The translations under genes were made by a program, and so were the position numbers. DNA of 64,000 nt from Streptomyces sp. BK239 (lineage in GTDB: Bacteria > Actinomycetota > Actinomycetes > Streptomycetales > Streptomycetaceae), in contig NZ_SHKS01000010.1 of assembly GCF_004217285.1 (NCBI RefSeq), forward strand, positions 62,001-126,000, given 5' to 3'. How positions within the stretch are numbered: position 1 is the stretch's first letter; each line of letters starts with the position of its first letter. Shown here piece by piece: positions 16,343-24,878 of the stretch. A model generated the notes under the pieces. That model saw only the letters and a list, made by a program, of their open reading frames with translations. It did no database searches and had not been told where the DNA came from.

Positions 16343-17551
16343 TCAGGCGGCCACACCCTCCCGGCGCAACGCTGCGATCTCCTCGTCCGTCATCCCCACG
16401 GCACGCAGCACCGCCGAGGTGTGCTCCCCGAGCGCGGGCACGGCCCCCATCCGCGCCTCCGCCCCACCCGGCAGTGTGATCGGAGGAAGCAGCGCCCGCA
16501 GCGGTCCGGCCGGAGAGTCCACCTCCCGCCACCGCTCGCGGGCCGCCAGCTGCGGATGCTCCGCCAGCTCACGCACGTCCCGCAGACGCGCGCAGGCGAT
16601 GCCCGCGCCCTCCAGCCGGGCCAGCGCCTCGTCGGTGTCCAGCACGCCCAGCGCCCCCGCCACCAGCGCGTCCGTGCGCTCCCGGCGGGCGACCCGCTCC
16701 GCGTTCGTCGCGTACCGCGGATCCGAACCCAACTCCGGCCGTCCGATGACCTGTTCGGCCAGCCGCCGCCACTCGCGGTCGTTCTGCACCGACAGCAGCA
16801 CCCGTCCGCCGTCCGCCGTCGGATACGCGTCGTAGGGAGCGATCACGGCGTGCGCCAGACCCGTGCGGGCCGGGACGTCGCCGCCGTGCATCGAGTGATG
16901 CAGGGGATGGCCCATCCACTCCGCCAGCGCCTCCAGCATCGACACCTCCACCGGACCGCCCCGCCCGGTGACACCCCGCCGCACCAGCGCCGCCAGCACC
17001 CCCGAGAACGCGTACATGCCCGCGGCGATGTCGGCCGCCGGGATCCCCGCCTTCACCGGCCGCTCCGGCGTCCCCGTCACCGACACCAGCCCCGCCTCGC
17101 ACTGCACGAGCATGTCGTACGCCCGCTTGTCCGCGTACGGGCCGCTCGCCCCGTAACCGGAGATGTCCACGGCGACCAGCCGCGGATGCCGCGCGCACAG
17201 GGCGGCCGCGTCCAGGCCGAGCCGGGCCGCCGCCCCCTGCGCGAGGTTCTGCACGAACACGTCCGCGCCGGCCACCAGCCGCCGTACGACGTCCAGCCCG
17301 CGCGGGTCCTTCAGGTCCAGCGCGACCGACTCCTTGCCCCGGTTGCACCACACGAAGTGCGAGGCGAGACCGCGGGCGGCGGTGTCGTAGCCACGCGCGA
17401 AGTCACCGCCGTCGACCCGCTCCACCTTGATCACCCGGGCGCCGAGGTCGGCCAGCTGCCGGGTGGCGAACGGGGCGGCGACGGCCTGCTCGACGGCGAC
17501 GACGGTGATGCCCTCCAGGGGCGCGGGGAGCTGGTCCATGGGGTGGATCAT
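16343..17551 (-). CDS. Family III (CaiB/BaiF) CoA-transferase
   Basis: 402 residues covering the complete family III fold. PLEGITVVAVEQAVAAPFATRQLADLGARVIKVE is the usual N-terminus, VWCNRGKESVALDLKDPRG contains the conserved CoA-site segment, and the catalytic aspartate region is near YDMLVQCEAGLVSVTG. Members move CoA between acyl groups such as formyl/oxalyl, carnitine/crotonobetaine or alpha-methylacyl (racemase). The substrate is not readable here and no acyl-CoA ligase or lyase is adjacent. ATGs at 17551 and 17539 are both possible starts; neither has a strong ribosome site. Confidence 0.9.
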   Translation of the reverse strand: MIHPMDQLPAPLEGITVVAVEQAVAAPFATRQLADLGARVIKVERVDGGDFARGYDTAARGLASHFVWCNRGKESVALDLKDPRGLDVVRRLVAGADVFVQNLAQGAAARLGLDAAALCARHPRLVAVDISGYGASGPYADKRAYDMLVQCEAGLVSVTGTPERPVKAGIPAADIAAGMYAFSGVLAALVRRGVTGRGGPVEVSMLEALAEWMGHPLHHSMHGGDVPARTGLAHAVIAPYDAYPTADGGRVLLSVQNDREWRRLAEQVIGRPELGSDPRYATNAERVARRERTDALVAGALGVLDTDEALARLEGAGIACARLRDVRELAEHPQLAARERWREVDSPAGPLRALLPPITLPGGAEARMGAVPALGEHTSAVLRAVGMTDEEIAALRREGVAA

Positions 17552-17609
17552 GACGGCAGCCCCGCGGGTTTGTCATGCACGCCGGCCCGTCGGGCGCCGC
17601 CGGGTCGGC

Positions 17610-18749
17610 TCAGAGCAGCGCCAGCTGTCCTTCCGGGCCCTCTTCCCCGTGGCCCAGGACCGACGCCGGACGCCGGGCCCGCTCCGGGACCGGGAGGACG
17701 CCCGCCGCGCGCAGGTCCGCCGCCGTGACCGTCTCCGCCGGCGCCGGCTCCTCCCGCAGCGGCGCGAGCTCCGCCAGCAGGGCCAGCACGGTGATCAGCT
17801 CCAGCAGCTCCGACGTCCACGTCTGTGGCCAGACGGCCGGGCGGATCGCGGCGAGCGTGCCCGGCTCGGCCGGCTCCGTCCGCCGCGCGAACCACTGCTG
17901 AAGGACCCGGGTGTCGCCCGCTGCGAAGTCCCACGCCTCCGGCGGAACCGGCGCGATCCGGCCCTCGTCCAGATGGAGCGTCTCCTCCTCGCGGTCGTAG
18001 CGCAGGGTGAGCGGGAAGGCGGGCAGCGGCGCGCGGACGTAGGGGCGGCGCCCGCCGGGGAGTTTGGGGCGCTCACCGTCGCGGCGCAGCAGCCACAGCA
18101 TCCGGTGACCCCGTTCGACGCCCCGCGACCACAGTTCGGGATCCCGGGGGAGCGGCACGGTGAGGTCGGCCCGCACGGCGGCCAGCGTCCAGGCCAGGAA
18201 GTCCAGCGGGCCGGCGCGGTGGCCGAGGTGCGCCAGCAGGCCCGGGGCCAGATTGGGCTCCCCGCCGCCCGGGCGGCGGTACAGGGGACGGACCCGGCCC
18301 GCGCGCAGCGCCGGGAACAGCGACGTCGCCAGCAGGAACGGGGGGCCCGGGGCCTCCACCACGAACACCTGGTGCTCGTCCGCCACCCGCCACAGTTCAG
18401 GGCGGGCCGTGTCGATCAGCCGGTGGTCCGGGATCAGCCACTGCTCGTCGAACGGGGCGGCGAGGATGCGCACCGGTTCCGGGCACGGGCCCGGGGCGTG
18501 GCGCAGCCGGCCCGTGGCGCCGCCGTGTCCGGGCAACTGCCCGACCGCCGTGTGCGGGGTGCGGGCGCGCGTCGGCTGGAACAGGGCCTCGCGGTCCGGG
18601 CCCTCGGCCTTCGTCAGCGCGGCCCAACGGGCCTTCAGGGACGCCGGGTCGGGCGCCGCCGGCCACGCCCGGCCGAGCCGCGGCGGTGCGACGGACCACG
18701 GCATGAGGTCCGCCAGTCGCGGAGCGTCGTCGTGCGTCACGCCGGGCAT
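17610..18749 (-). CDS. Orphan type ISP-like target-recognition (C-terminal) protein
   Basis: 379 residues with no helicase, nuclease or methyltransferase motifs. The order of blocks, GREALFQP-like DREALFQPTRART, then PVRILAAPFDEQWLIPDHRLIDTARPELW, then VPLPRDPELWSRGVERGHRML, then TLRYDREEETLHLDEGRI, then PPEAWDFAAGDTRVLQQW, follows the C-terminal region of type ISP restriction-modification proteins, which recognises DNA. Here it stands alone, so it is either a degenerate relic adapted to a new job or a DNA-binding protein. Similarity is judged by eye. It lies 58 bp upstream of the CoA-transferase gene on the same strand and 26 bp downstream of a GntR gene. Confidence 0.5.
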   Translation of the reverse strand: MPGVTHDDAPRLADLMPWSVAPPRLGRAWPAAPDPASLKARWAALTKAEGPDREALFQPTRARTPHTAVGQLPGHGGATGRLRHAPGPCPEPVRILAAPFDEQWLIPDHRLIDTARPELWRVADEHQVFVVEAPGPPFLLATSLFPALRAGRVRPLYRRPGGGEPNLAPGLLAHLGHRAGPLDFLAWTLAAVRADLTVPLPRDPELWSRGVERGHRMLWLLRRDGERPKLPGGRRPYVRAPLPAFPLTLRYDREEETLHLDEGRIAPVPPEAWDFAAGDTRVLQQWFARRTEPAEPGTLAAIRPAVWPQTWTSELLELITVLALLAELAPLREEPAPAETVTAADLRAAGVLPVPERARRPASVLGHGEEGPEGQLALL

Positions 18750-18774
18750 CGTACGACGGCCCGCCGGCGGCGGA

Positions 18775-19524
18775 TCAGGTGGCGTCCAGGGTCACCGTGA
18801 AGGAGAAGCGGTCGCCGCGGTAGTGGATGACGGCCACGTCCAGGGGCCGGCCGTCGGGGTCGCGGGTGACGCCCGTGTAGTGCAGGATCGGGCTCAGCAG
18901 CGGCACTTGGAGCAGCCGGGCCGTCTCCGGGTCGGCGAGCCGGGCCTGAACCGTGTCCGTGATGCTGCCGATGTCCGCTCCCACCACGTCCCGCAGCACC
19001 TTCGTCATCGGCCAGCGCACCAGGTCGGCCGGGTCGATCCGGGCGGCGAGCTCCGGACGGACGTAGTTGCGCGCGTGGTTGGTGGGCTCGCCCGTCTTCT
19101 CGTCGCTGCGCAGCCGGTGGTACGTCGCCACCTCCGGCAACTCCGGGAAGTGCTCGGCGAGTTCAGCCGGAGGCGGCGTCGTCCCGTGGTCCAGCAGCCG
19201 CGTCGCCATGCCGGACTGCTGGGCCACGATCGCGTCGACCGAGCCCAGCAGCCGCACCGGCGCGCCGCGTCGCACGCCGGGCTCGATGAAGGTGCCGCGC
19301 CGGCGGTGCCGGGTGATCAGCCCCTCGTCCTCCAGCTCCTTCAGCGCCTGCCGCATGGTCAGCACACTCACCCCGTAGTGCCCCGCCAGCTGCTCCTCGG
19401 TGGGCAGCCGCAGCGGCTCCCGGGGCGAGCGGCCCAGTATCGAGGCGCGCAGCGACTGCGACACCTGGTACCACAGCGGCAGTTTCCGGTTCAGGACGAT
19501 CGAGTCCGGGGCGAAGGAGGTCAC
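18775..19524 (-). CDS. GntR-family regulator with UTRA domain (HutC type)
   Basis: 249 residues. Residues 12-80 form the winged helix (LPLWYQVSQSLRASIL, LPTEEQLAGHYGVSVLTMRQALKELEDEGLI, RRRGTFI). Residues 95-245 form the UTRA effector domain, ending PLDVAVIHYRGDRFSFTV, which binds small ligands. The gene lies 28 bp downstream of hmgA on the same strand, so it may be co-transcribed with hmgA and control tyrosine/phenylalanine breakdown; that target is inferred from position only. Confidence 0.9.
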   Translation of the reverse strand: MTSFAPDSIVLNRKLPLWYQVSQSLRASILGRSPREPLRLPTEEQLAGHYGVSVLTMRQALKELEDEGLITRHRRRGTFIEPGVRRGAPVRLLGSVDAIVAQQSGMATRLLDHGTTPPPAELAEHFPELPEVATYHRLRSDEKTGEPTNHARNYVRPELAARIDPADLVRWPMTKVLRDVVGADIGSITDTVQARLADPETARLLQVPLLSPILHYTGVTRDPDGRPLDVAVIHYRGDRFSFTVTLDAT

Positions 19525-19552
19525 GGGGCTATCCGTACCGGTCGGGCGACGG

Positions 19553-20905
19553 TCAGTGCAACGGGCGGAAGTGCCGTTCCAGGCCCGACCACACGTCGTC
19601 GTAGCGCTGCTGGAGATGGTCCGCGCCGGCCGCGCCCGGGGTGAGGGCGATGGGCCAGCGCGTCTCGAACATGAACGCCAGCCCGTCGTCCACCTTCTGC
19701 GGCCCCAGCTCGGCGGTGCTCGCCCGGTCGAACGTCTCCCGGTCCGGGCCGTGCGCCGACATCGTGTTGTGCAGCGAGCCGCCGCCCGGCACGAAGCCCC
19801 CCTTCCCGGCGGTCTTCGCGTCGTAGGCGCCCTCGATCAGGCCCATGTACTCGCTCATCACGTTCCGGTGGAAGTACGGCGGCCGGAAGGTGTCCTCGCC
19901 CACCAGCCAGCGCGGCGCGAAGACCACGAAGTCCACGCCGGCCAGCCCCGGGGTGTCGGACGGCGATGTCAGCACCGTGAAGATCGACGGGTCCGGATGG
20001 TCGTAGGAGATCGTGCCGATGACGTTGAAGCGGCGCAGGTCGTAGACGTAGGGGACGTGGTTGCCGTGCCAGGCGACGACGTCGAGCGGGGAGTGGCCGT
20101 AGGTCGCGCTCCACAGGTGGCCGCAGTACTTGTTGACCACCTCCACCTCGCCCTCCACGTCCTCGTAGGCGGCGACCGGCGCGCGGAAGTCGCGGGGGTT
20201 GGCCAGGCCGTTGGCGCCGATCGGGCCGAGGTCGGGGAGCCGGAAGGGCGCGCCGTAGTTCTCGCAGACGTAGCCCCGGGCGGTCGGCCTGCTTCCGTCG
20301 TCGGCGGCGGTGTCCAGGAGTTCGACGCGGAAGCGCACGCCGCGCGGGATCAGCGCCATCTCGCCGGGCTCGGCGCTCAGCAGCCCGAACTCCGTGCGCA
20401 GCAGCAGCCCGCCCTGTTCGGGGACGATCAGCAACTCGCCGTCGGCGCTGCTGAAGACGCGGTCCATCGAGGTGTCGGCGTGGTACAGGTGCACGGCCAT
20501 GCCGGTGCGCTGGGCGGCGTCGCCGTTGCCGCCGAGCGTCCACAGTCCGGCCAGGAAGTCGGTGCCCGGCGCGGGCTCCGGCAGCGGGTCCCAGCGCAGC
20601 CGGTTGGGGTCGGGGACGGTCTCGCTGAACGGGCCGGTGCGCAGGTCGCCGGCGTCCACGCGGGTGAACGCCGGGTGCGCGGCGGACGGGCGGATCCGGT
20701 ACAGCCACGAGCGGCGGTTGTGGGCGCGGGGCTCGGTGAACGCCGTGCCGCTGAGCTGCTCCGCGTACAGGCCGAGCGGGGCGCGCTGCGGCGAGTTGCG
20801 GCCCTCGGGCAGGGCCCCCGGGACGGCCTCCGACGCGTGCTCGTTGCCGAAGCCCGAGAGGTACGTCAGCCCCTCGGCCGTCTTGCGTGCGTCCCCGCTG
20901 CTCAT
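19553..20905 (-). CDS. hmgA: Homogentisate 1,2-dioxygenase
   Basis: 450 residues, the usual length. The enzyme opens homogentisate to maleylacetoacetate in the tyrosine/phenylalanine pathway using Fe(II). LTYLSGFGNEHASEAVPGALP and GLYAEQLSGTAF are diagnostic. PPYFHRNVMSEYMGLI supplies iron-binding His and Glu, and GGGSLHNTMSAHGPD is the second-shell/C-terminal histidine segment. The ATG at 20905 follows GAGGGAG. No fumarylacetoacetate hydrolase is nearby, so the rest of the pathway is elsewhere. It is divergent from a lipoprotein gene across 166 bp, and a GntR gene follows in the same orientation. Confidence 0.96.
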   Translation of the reverse strand: MSSGDARKTAEGLTYLSGFGNEHASEAVPGALPEGRNSPQRAPLGLYAEQLSGTAFTEPRAHNRRSWLYRIRPSAAHPAFTRVDAGDLRTGPFSETVPDPNRLRWDPLPEPAPGTDFLAGLWTLGGNGDAAQRTGMAVHLYHADTSMDRVFSSADGELLIVPEQGGLLLRTEFGLLSAEPGEMALIPRGVRFRVELLDTAADDGSRPTARGYVCENYGAPFRLPDLGPIGANGLANPRDFRAPVAAYEDVEGEVEVVNKYCGHLWSATYGHSPLDVVAWHGNHVPYVYDLRRFNVIGTISYDHPDPSIFTVLTSPSDTPGLAGVDFVVFAPRWLVGEDTFRPPYFHRNVMSEYMGLIEGAYDAKTAGKGGFVPGGGSLHNTMSAHGPDRETFDRASTAELGPQKVDDGLAFMFETRWPIALTPGAAGADHLQQRYDDVWSGLERHFRPLH

Positions 20906-21071
20906 GCGTGTGCTCCCTCGCGCCGCCGAATCCTGTGCATCACCGTAGGATTGCGGTTTCCCGGGCGCAAGAGGCCGGCCCGGGTCGTCCCCCCTCAGGA
21001 CGATCACGGGCCCGCGGAACCCGACTCCAGGGGGATCCACGCCCCCGCGCCCTTGTTCTACGCTCCCCGCC

Positions 21072-21644
21072 ATGTCGTGGAAGCGCGCAACAACCGCCGT
21101 GCTCGCGGTCTGTGTCCTGCTGACCGGGCTCGCGGGCTGCGGCACCAGCGGAGCGGCGGAACAGGGGGCCGGAGGCGACCGCAGCGAGGGCGCCACGCCC
21201 GCGCCGGCGCCCGCCGGCGAGGCCCTGGGGGACACCGGCTCCGATGGACGTCACTACCGCGAGGTGGACGAGGAGGCGGCGCCGGCGGTCAGGGTCGAGG
21301 TCGAGCCCGACGCCGACGGCAGCTGGGACGTCCGCCTGGAGGTGAGCCGCTTCCGCTTCTCGCCCGCCGGGGCCGGGAGGCGGGCCGTGCCCGGCCGAGG
21401 CACCGCCCGCCTCCTCGTGGACGACCGTCCGGTCGCCGAGCTGCGCTCAGCCGGCTACCGCATCCCGGCCGGCCTGCTCCCGCACGGCACCCACCACGTC
21501 ACCGCCCGCCTGTGCGCCGACGACGGCACGGTGTGGGCGGTCGACGGCGAACCGGTCGAGAGCACGGCGGACATCACCGCCTCACCGCCGCAGCCCGCCC
21601 CACAGGTCCCCGCGGTCTCGCCCGCCACCGCGACGCCGCGTTGA
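21072..21644 (+). CDS. Putative secreted lipoprotein
   Basis: 190 residues. The N-terminus MSWKRATTAVLAV followed by LLTGLAGCG is a type II signal peptide with lipobox LAGC, so Cys22 should be lipidated and the protein anchored outside the membrane. The mature part starts with a flexible Gly/Ala/Pro region, then an about 110-residue beta-rich domain (PAVRVEVEPDADGSWDVRLEVSRFRFSPA, HGTHHVTARLCADDGTVWAV), and ends in a Pro/Ala tail. The architecture resembles small immunoglobulin-like or copper-handling exported proteins, but I do not recognise a family. Confidence 0.75.
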   Translation: MSWKRATTAVLAVCVLLTGLAGCGTSGAAEQGAGGDRSEGATPAPAPAGEALGDTGSDGRHYREVDEEAAPAVRVEVEPDADGSWDVRLEVSRFRFSPAGAGRRAVPGRGTARLLVDDRPVAELRSAGYRIPAGLLPHGTHHVTARLCADDGTVWAVDGEPVESTADITASPPQPAPQVPAVSPATATPR

Positions 21645-21708
21645 GTGCATCGGGCACCTTTCTTCGTATCCGGGGGCGAGGTTCACCGTTCCGCGGCGGA
21701 AAGGCATC

Positions 21709-22359
21709 ATGAAGCCCGTGCCCCATGCGACATCGCTACGCCGTGCGCCCGTGCAGCGGCGCAGTGCCGAACGCCTGACCAGAATCCTCGACGCCTGCGC
21801 CGACCTCCTCGACGAGGTCGGCTACGACGCCCTGAGCACCCGCGCCGTCGCCCAGCGCGCCGGCGTCCCCATCGGCTCCGTCTACCGCTTCTTCGGGAAC
21901 AAGCGGCAGATGGCCGACGCCCTCGCCCTGCGCAATCTGGAGCGCTACGCCGTACGCGTCACCGAGCGCCTCAAGGACGCCCGGCGAGGCGGCGACCCCC
22001 GCGCGGGCGCGGCCGGGAGCAGGGGGGACTGGCGGGCTGCCATGGACGCCGTGCTCGACGAGTACCTGGCCATGAAGCGCACCGCGCCCGGCTTCTCCCT
22101 CGTCGACTTCGGCAACCAGATTCCCGTCGGCTCCCGCGCCGAACCCAACCACCGCGTCGCCGACCGCCTCACCGACCTGCTCTCCGACTACCTCGGCCGT
22201 GAGCCCGACGACGATCTTCGGCGCATCTTCCTGATCGCCGTGGAGACCGCGGACACCCTCGTCCACCTGGCCTTCCGCATGGCCCCTGAAGGGGACGAGA
22301 AGATCATCGAGGAGGCCCGCGAGCTGCTGCGGGCCTATCTGGCGCGGGCGCTGGACTGA
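21709..22359 (+). CDS. TetR-family transcriptional regulator
   Basis: 216 residues. The N-terminal DNA-binding domain is clear: RILDACADLLDEVGYDALSTRAVAQRAGVPIGSVYRFFGNKRQMADAL. The C-terminal 140 residues are a helical ligand domain of the kind often seen in Streptomyces (DYLGREPDDDLRRIFLIAVETADTLVHLAF). It lies 131 bp upstream of the molybdopterin oxidoreductase gene on the same strand. The palindrome at 22437-22450, in that gap, is a likely binding site. Confidence 0.92.
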   Translation: MKPVPHATSLRRAPVQRRSAERLTRILDACADLLDEVGYDALSTRAVAQRAGVPIGSVYRFFGNKRQMADALALRNLERYAVRVTERLKDARRGGDPRAGAAGSRGDWRAAMDAVLDEYLAMKRTAPGFSLVDFGNQIPVGSRAEPNHRVADRLTDLLSDYLGREPDDDLRRIFLIAVETADTLVHLAFRMAPEGDEKIIEEARELLRAYLARALD

Positions 22360-22436
22360 CGGGCGGGCCCGCCCGCCGCGTGGACGTGACGCGCGGACGG
22401 TGGCGAGCGGCCGGCACCAGGGCCTCCCCACCGTCC

Positions 22437-22450
22437 ATACCGGTCGGTAT
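22437..22450. promoter_or_regulatory. Palindromic TetR-type operator before the molybdopterin oxidoreductase
   Basis: ATACCGGTCGGTAT is a near-perfect inverted repeat (ATACCG/CGGTAT) 39 bp before the GTG start. Its right part, ACCGGTCGGTAT, equals the right part of the 18-bp sites at 49845 and, less exactly, 31915 and 45849, but the left half-site is shifted. The TetR encoded directly upstream is the simplest ligand. Confidence 0.6.
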
Positions 22451-22489
22451 GCTCACGCGGAAACGGCACCGCTGCCCCCGGGAGGACCT

Positions 22490-24742
22490 GTGTCCCGCAC
22501 CGCCCTGCGAATCTGTCCACTGTGCGAGGCCACCTGCGGGCTGACGCTCACCCTCGACGGACCCCGGGTCACCGGCGCCCGAGGGGACCGCGACGACGTG
22601 TTCAGCAAGGGATTCATCTGCCCCAAGGGCGCCGCCTTCGCGGCCGTCGACGGCGACCCCGACCGGCTGCGCACCCCGCTCGTCCGCCGCGACGGCGAAC
22701 TGCGCGAGGCCACCTGGCAGGAGGCCTTCGACGCCGTCGCCGCCGGCATCCGCCCGGTGGTCGACGCCCACGGACCGAACGCCGTCGGCGTCGTCCTCGG
22801 CAACCCCAACGTGCACACCGTCGCCGGCGCGCTCTACCCGCCGGTCCTCCTCGCCGGGCTCGGCACCCGCAGCGTGTTCACCGCCTCCACGGTCGACCAG
22901 ATGCCCAAGCACGTCTCCAGCGGGCTGCTCTTCGGCGACGCGAACGCCATCCCCGTGCCGGACCTCGACCACACCGACCACCTGCTGCTCATCGGCGCCA
23001 ACCCCCTCGAATCCAACGGCAGTCTGTGCACCGCGCCCGACTTCCCCGGCAAACTCAAGGCCCTCAAGGCCCGCGGCGGCACCCTCACCGTGATCGACCC
23101 GCGCCGCACCCGCACCGCGCGCCTCGCCGACCGGCACATCGCCGTCCGGCCCGGCACCGACGCCCTGCTGCTCGCCGCCATGGCCCACACCCTCTTCGCG
23201 GAAGACCTCACCCAGCCCGGCGAGTTGACCCCGCACCTCCAGGGCCTCGACGAACTTCGCGACGCCCTCGCCGACTTCACCCCCGAAGCCGTCGCCGACG
23301 CCTGCGACGTGGACGCCGGCGCCATCCGCGCCCTCGCCCGCGAACTCGCCGCCGCGCCCACCGCCGCCGTGTACGCCCGCATCGGCAGCTGCACCGTGCC
23401 CCACGGCACCCTCGCCAGCTGGCTCGTCGACGTTCTCAACATCCTCACCGGCAACCTCGACCGGCCCGGCGGCGCCCTCTTCCCGCAGGCCGCCACCGAC
23501 AAGACCCCCCGGCCCGCCGGACCCGGCCGCGGTTTCGCCCTCGGCCGCTGGCACTCCCGCGTCAGCCGGCACCCCGAGGCCAAGGGCGAACTGCCGCTCT
23601 CCGCACTCGCCGAGGAGATGGACACCGCCACCGAGGACGGCACCCCGATCCGGGCGCTGATCGCCGTGGCCGCCAACCCGGTGCTGTCCGCACCCGACGG
23701 CGACCGCCTCGACAAGGCGCTCGGCTCCCTCGACTTCATGGTCAGCGTCGACCCCTACCTCAACGAGACCTCGCGCCACGCCCACGTCGTCCTGCCGCCG
23801 CCCCCGCCCTCCCAGAGCCCGCACCACGACTTCGCCTTCAACACCCTCGCCGTCCGCAACCAGGTCCGCTACAGCCGCCCTGCCGTCCCGCTGGAGACCG
23901 GCCGCATGGCCGAGAGCGAGATCCTCGCCCGCCTCGTCCTCGCCGCGACCGGCATGCACGGCGCCGAGCCGTCCGCCGTCGACGACCTGGTCATCGGCCA
24001 GACCCTCGGCAAGGCGGTCACCGAAGCGCACTCACCCGTGCACGGCCGCGACCCGCACGACCTCGCGGCACAGCTCACCGGCGAGAGCGGCCCCGAACGC
24101 CGGCTCGACATGATGCTGCGCCTCGGCCCCTACGGCGACGGCTTCGGCGCCCGCCCCGACGGGCTGAGCCTGGCCAGGCTGCTGGACCACCCCCACGGCA
24201 TCGACCTCGGACCGCTCCGGCCCCGCCTGCCCCAGCCGCTGAAGACCGCCGGCGGACGGATCGAACTGCTGCCCGCGCCCATCGCCGGCGACCTGCCCCG
24301 GCTGCGCGCCGCGGCGGCGGAGCGCCCCACCGGACTCCTCCTCGTCGGACGCCGCCACCTGCGGTCCAACAACAGCTGGATGCACAACGTCCCCGCCCTC
24401 ACCGGCGGCACCAATCGCTGCACCCTGCACCTGCACCCTGAGGACGCCGAACGCCTGGGCGTCCGCGACGGCGACCCGGTGCGCGTCAAGGGCGCCGGGG
24501 GAGAGGTGACCGCCCCGGCCGAGGTCACCGACGCCGTGCGCACCGGCGTCGTCAGCCTCCCGCACGGCTGGGGGCACGACCGCCCCGGCACCCGGCTGAG
24601 CCACGCCTCCACCGACCCCGGCGTCAACGTCAACCAGCTCCTCGACGGCAGCCTCCTGGACCCCCTGTCGGGCAACGCGGTCCTCAACGGCGTCCCCGTC
24701 GAGGTCGCCCCGGTGACCGAAAAAGTCATGCCGCTGACCTGA
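22490..24742 (+). CDS. Molybdopterin (bis-MGD) oxidoreductase with N-terminal [4Fe-4S] site
   Basis: 750 residues from a GTG with GGAGG upstream. ICPLCEATCGL (CX2CX3C) and a fourth Cys in GFICPKG bind a [4Fe-4S] cluster, as in formate dehydrogenase H and assimilatory nitrate reductase. The rest follows the family: the pyranopterin segments ANPLESNGS, VIDPRRTRTARLAD, RPGTDALLLAAM, and the C-terminal dinucleotide-binding beta barrel (LHPEDAERLGVRDGDPVRV, GVVSLPHGWGH). No Tat signal is present, so it is cytoplasmic. No iron-sulfur, cytochrome or FdhE-like partner is adjacent, and the catalytic Mo ligand is not obvious, so the substrate is unknown. Confidence 0.88.
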   Translation: MSRTALRICPLCEATCGLTLTLDGPRVTGARGDRDDVFSKGFICPKGAAFAAVDGDPDRLRTPLVRRDGELREATWQEAFDAVAAGIRPVVDAHGPNAVGVVLGNPNVHTVAGALYPPVLLAGLGTRSVFTASTVDQMPKHVSSGLLFGDANAIPVPDLDHTDHLLLIGANPLESNGSLCTAPDFPGKLKALKARGGTLTVIDPRRTRTARLADRHIAVRPGTDALLLAAMAHTLFAEDLTQPGELTPHLQGLDELRDALADFTPEAVADACDVDAGAIRALARELAAAPTAAVYARIGSCTVPHGTLASWLVDVLNILTGNLDRPGGALFPQAATDKTPRPAGPGRGFALGRWHSRVSRHPEAKGELPLSALAEEMDTATEDGTPIRALIAVAANPVLSAPDGDRLDKALGSLDFMVSVDPYLNETSRHAHVVLPPPPPSQSPHHDFAFNTLAVRNQVRYSRPAVPLETGRMAESEILARLVLAATGMHGAEPSAVDDLVIGQTLGKAVTEAHSPVHGRDPHDLAAQLTGESGPERRLDMMLRLGPYGDGFGARPDGLSLARLLDHPHGIDLGPLRPRLPQPLKTAGGRIELLPAPIAGDLPRLRAAAAERPTGLLLVGRRHLRSNNSWMHNVPALTGGTNRCTLHLHPEDAERLGVRDGDPVRVKGAGGEVTAPAEVTDAVRTGVVSLPHGWGHDRPGTRLSHASTDPGVNVNQLLDGSLLDPLSGNAVLNGVPVEVAPVTEKVMPLT

Positions 24743-24878
24743 GCAAAGCTGTGACCAGGACTTCTGCGCTTATTGCTCGCACATCAACGTCTTGTTAACA
24801 CCGGTTGAACGGTCCTAACGTCGACGCACCGCCGACCCCCAGGTGGGATGTTCAAGGGCGAACGTTAGGTATCCACTC

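Noticed and set aside
22304..24031. Long minus-strand frame opposite the molybdoenzyme
   Set aside because: Gly/Val/Glu-rich composition with no domain; the plus-strand gene has full family motifs.
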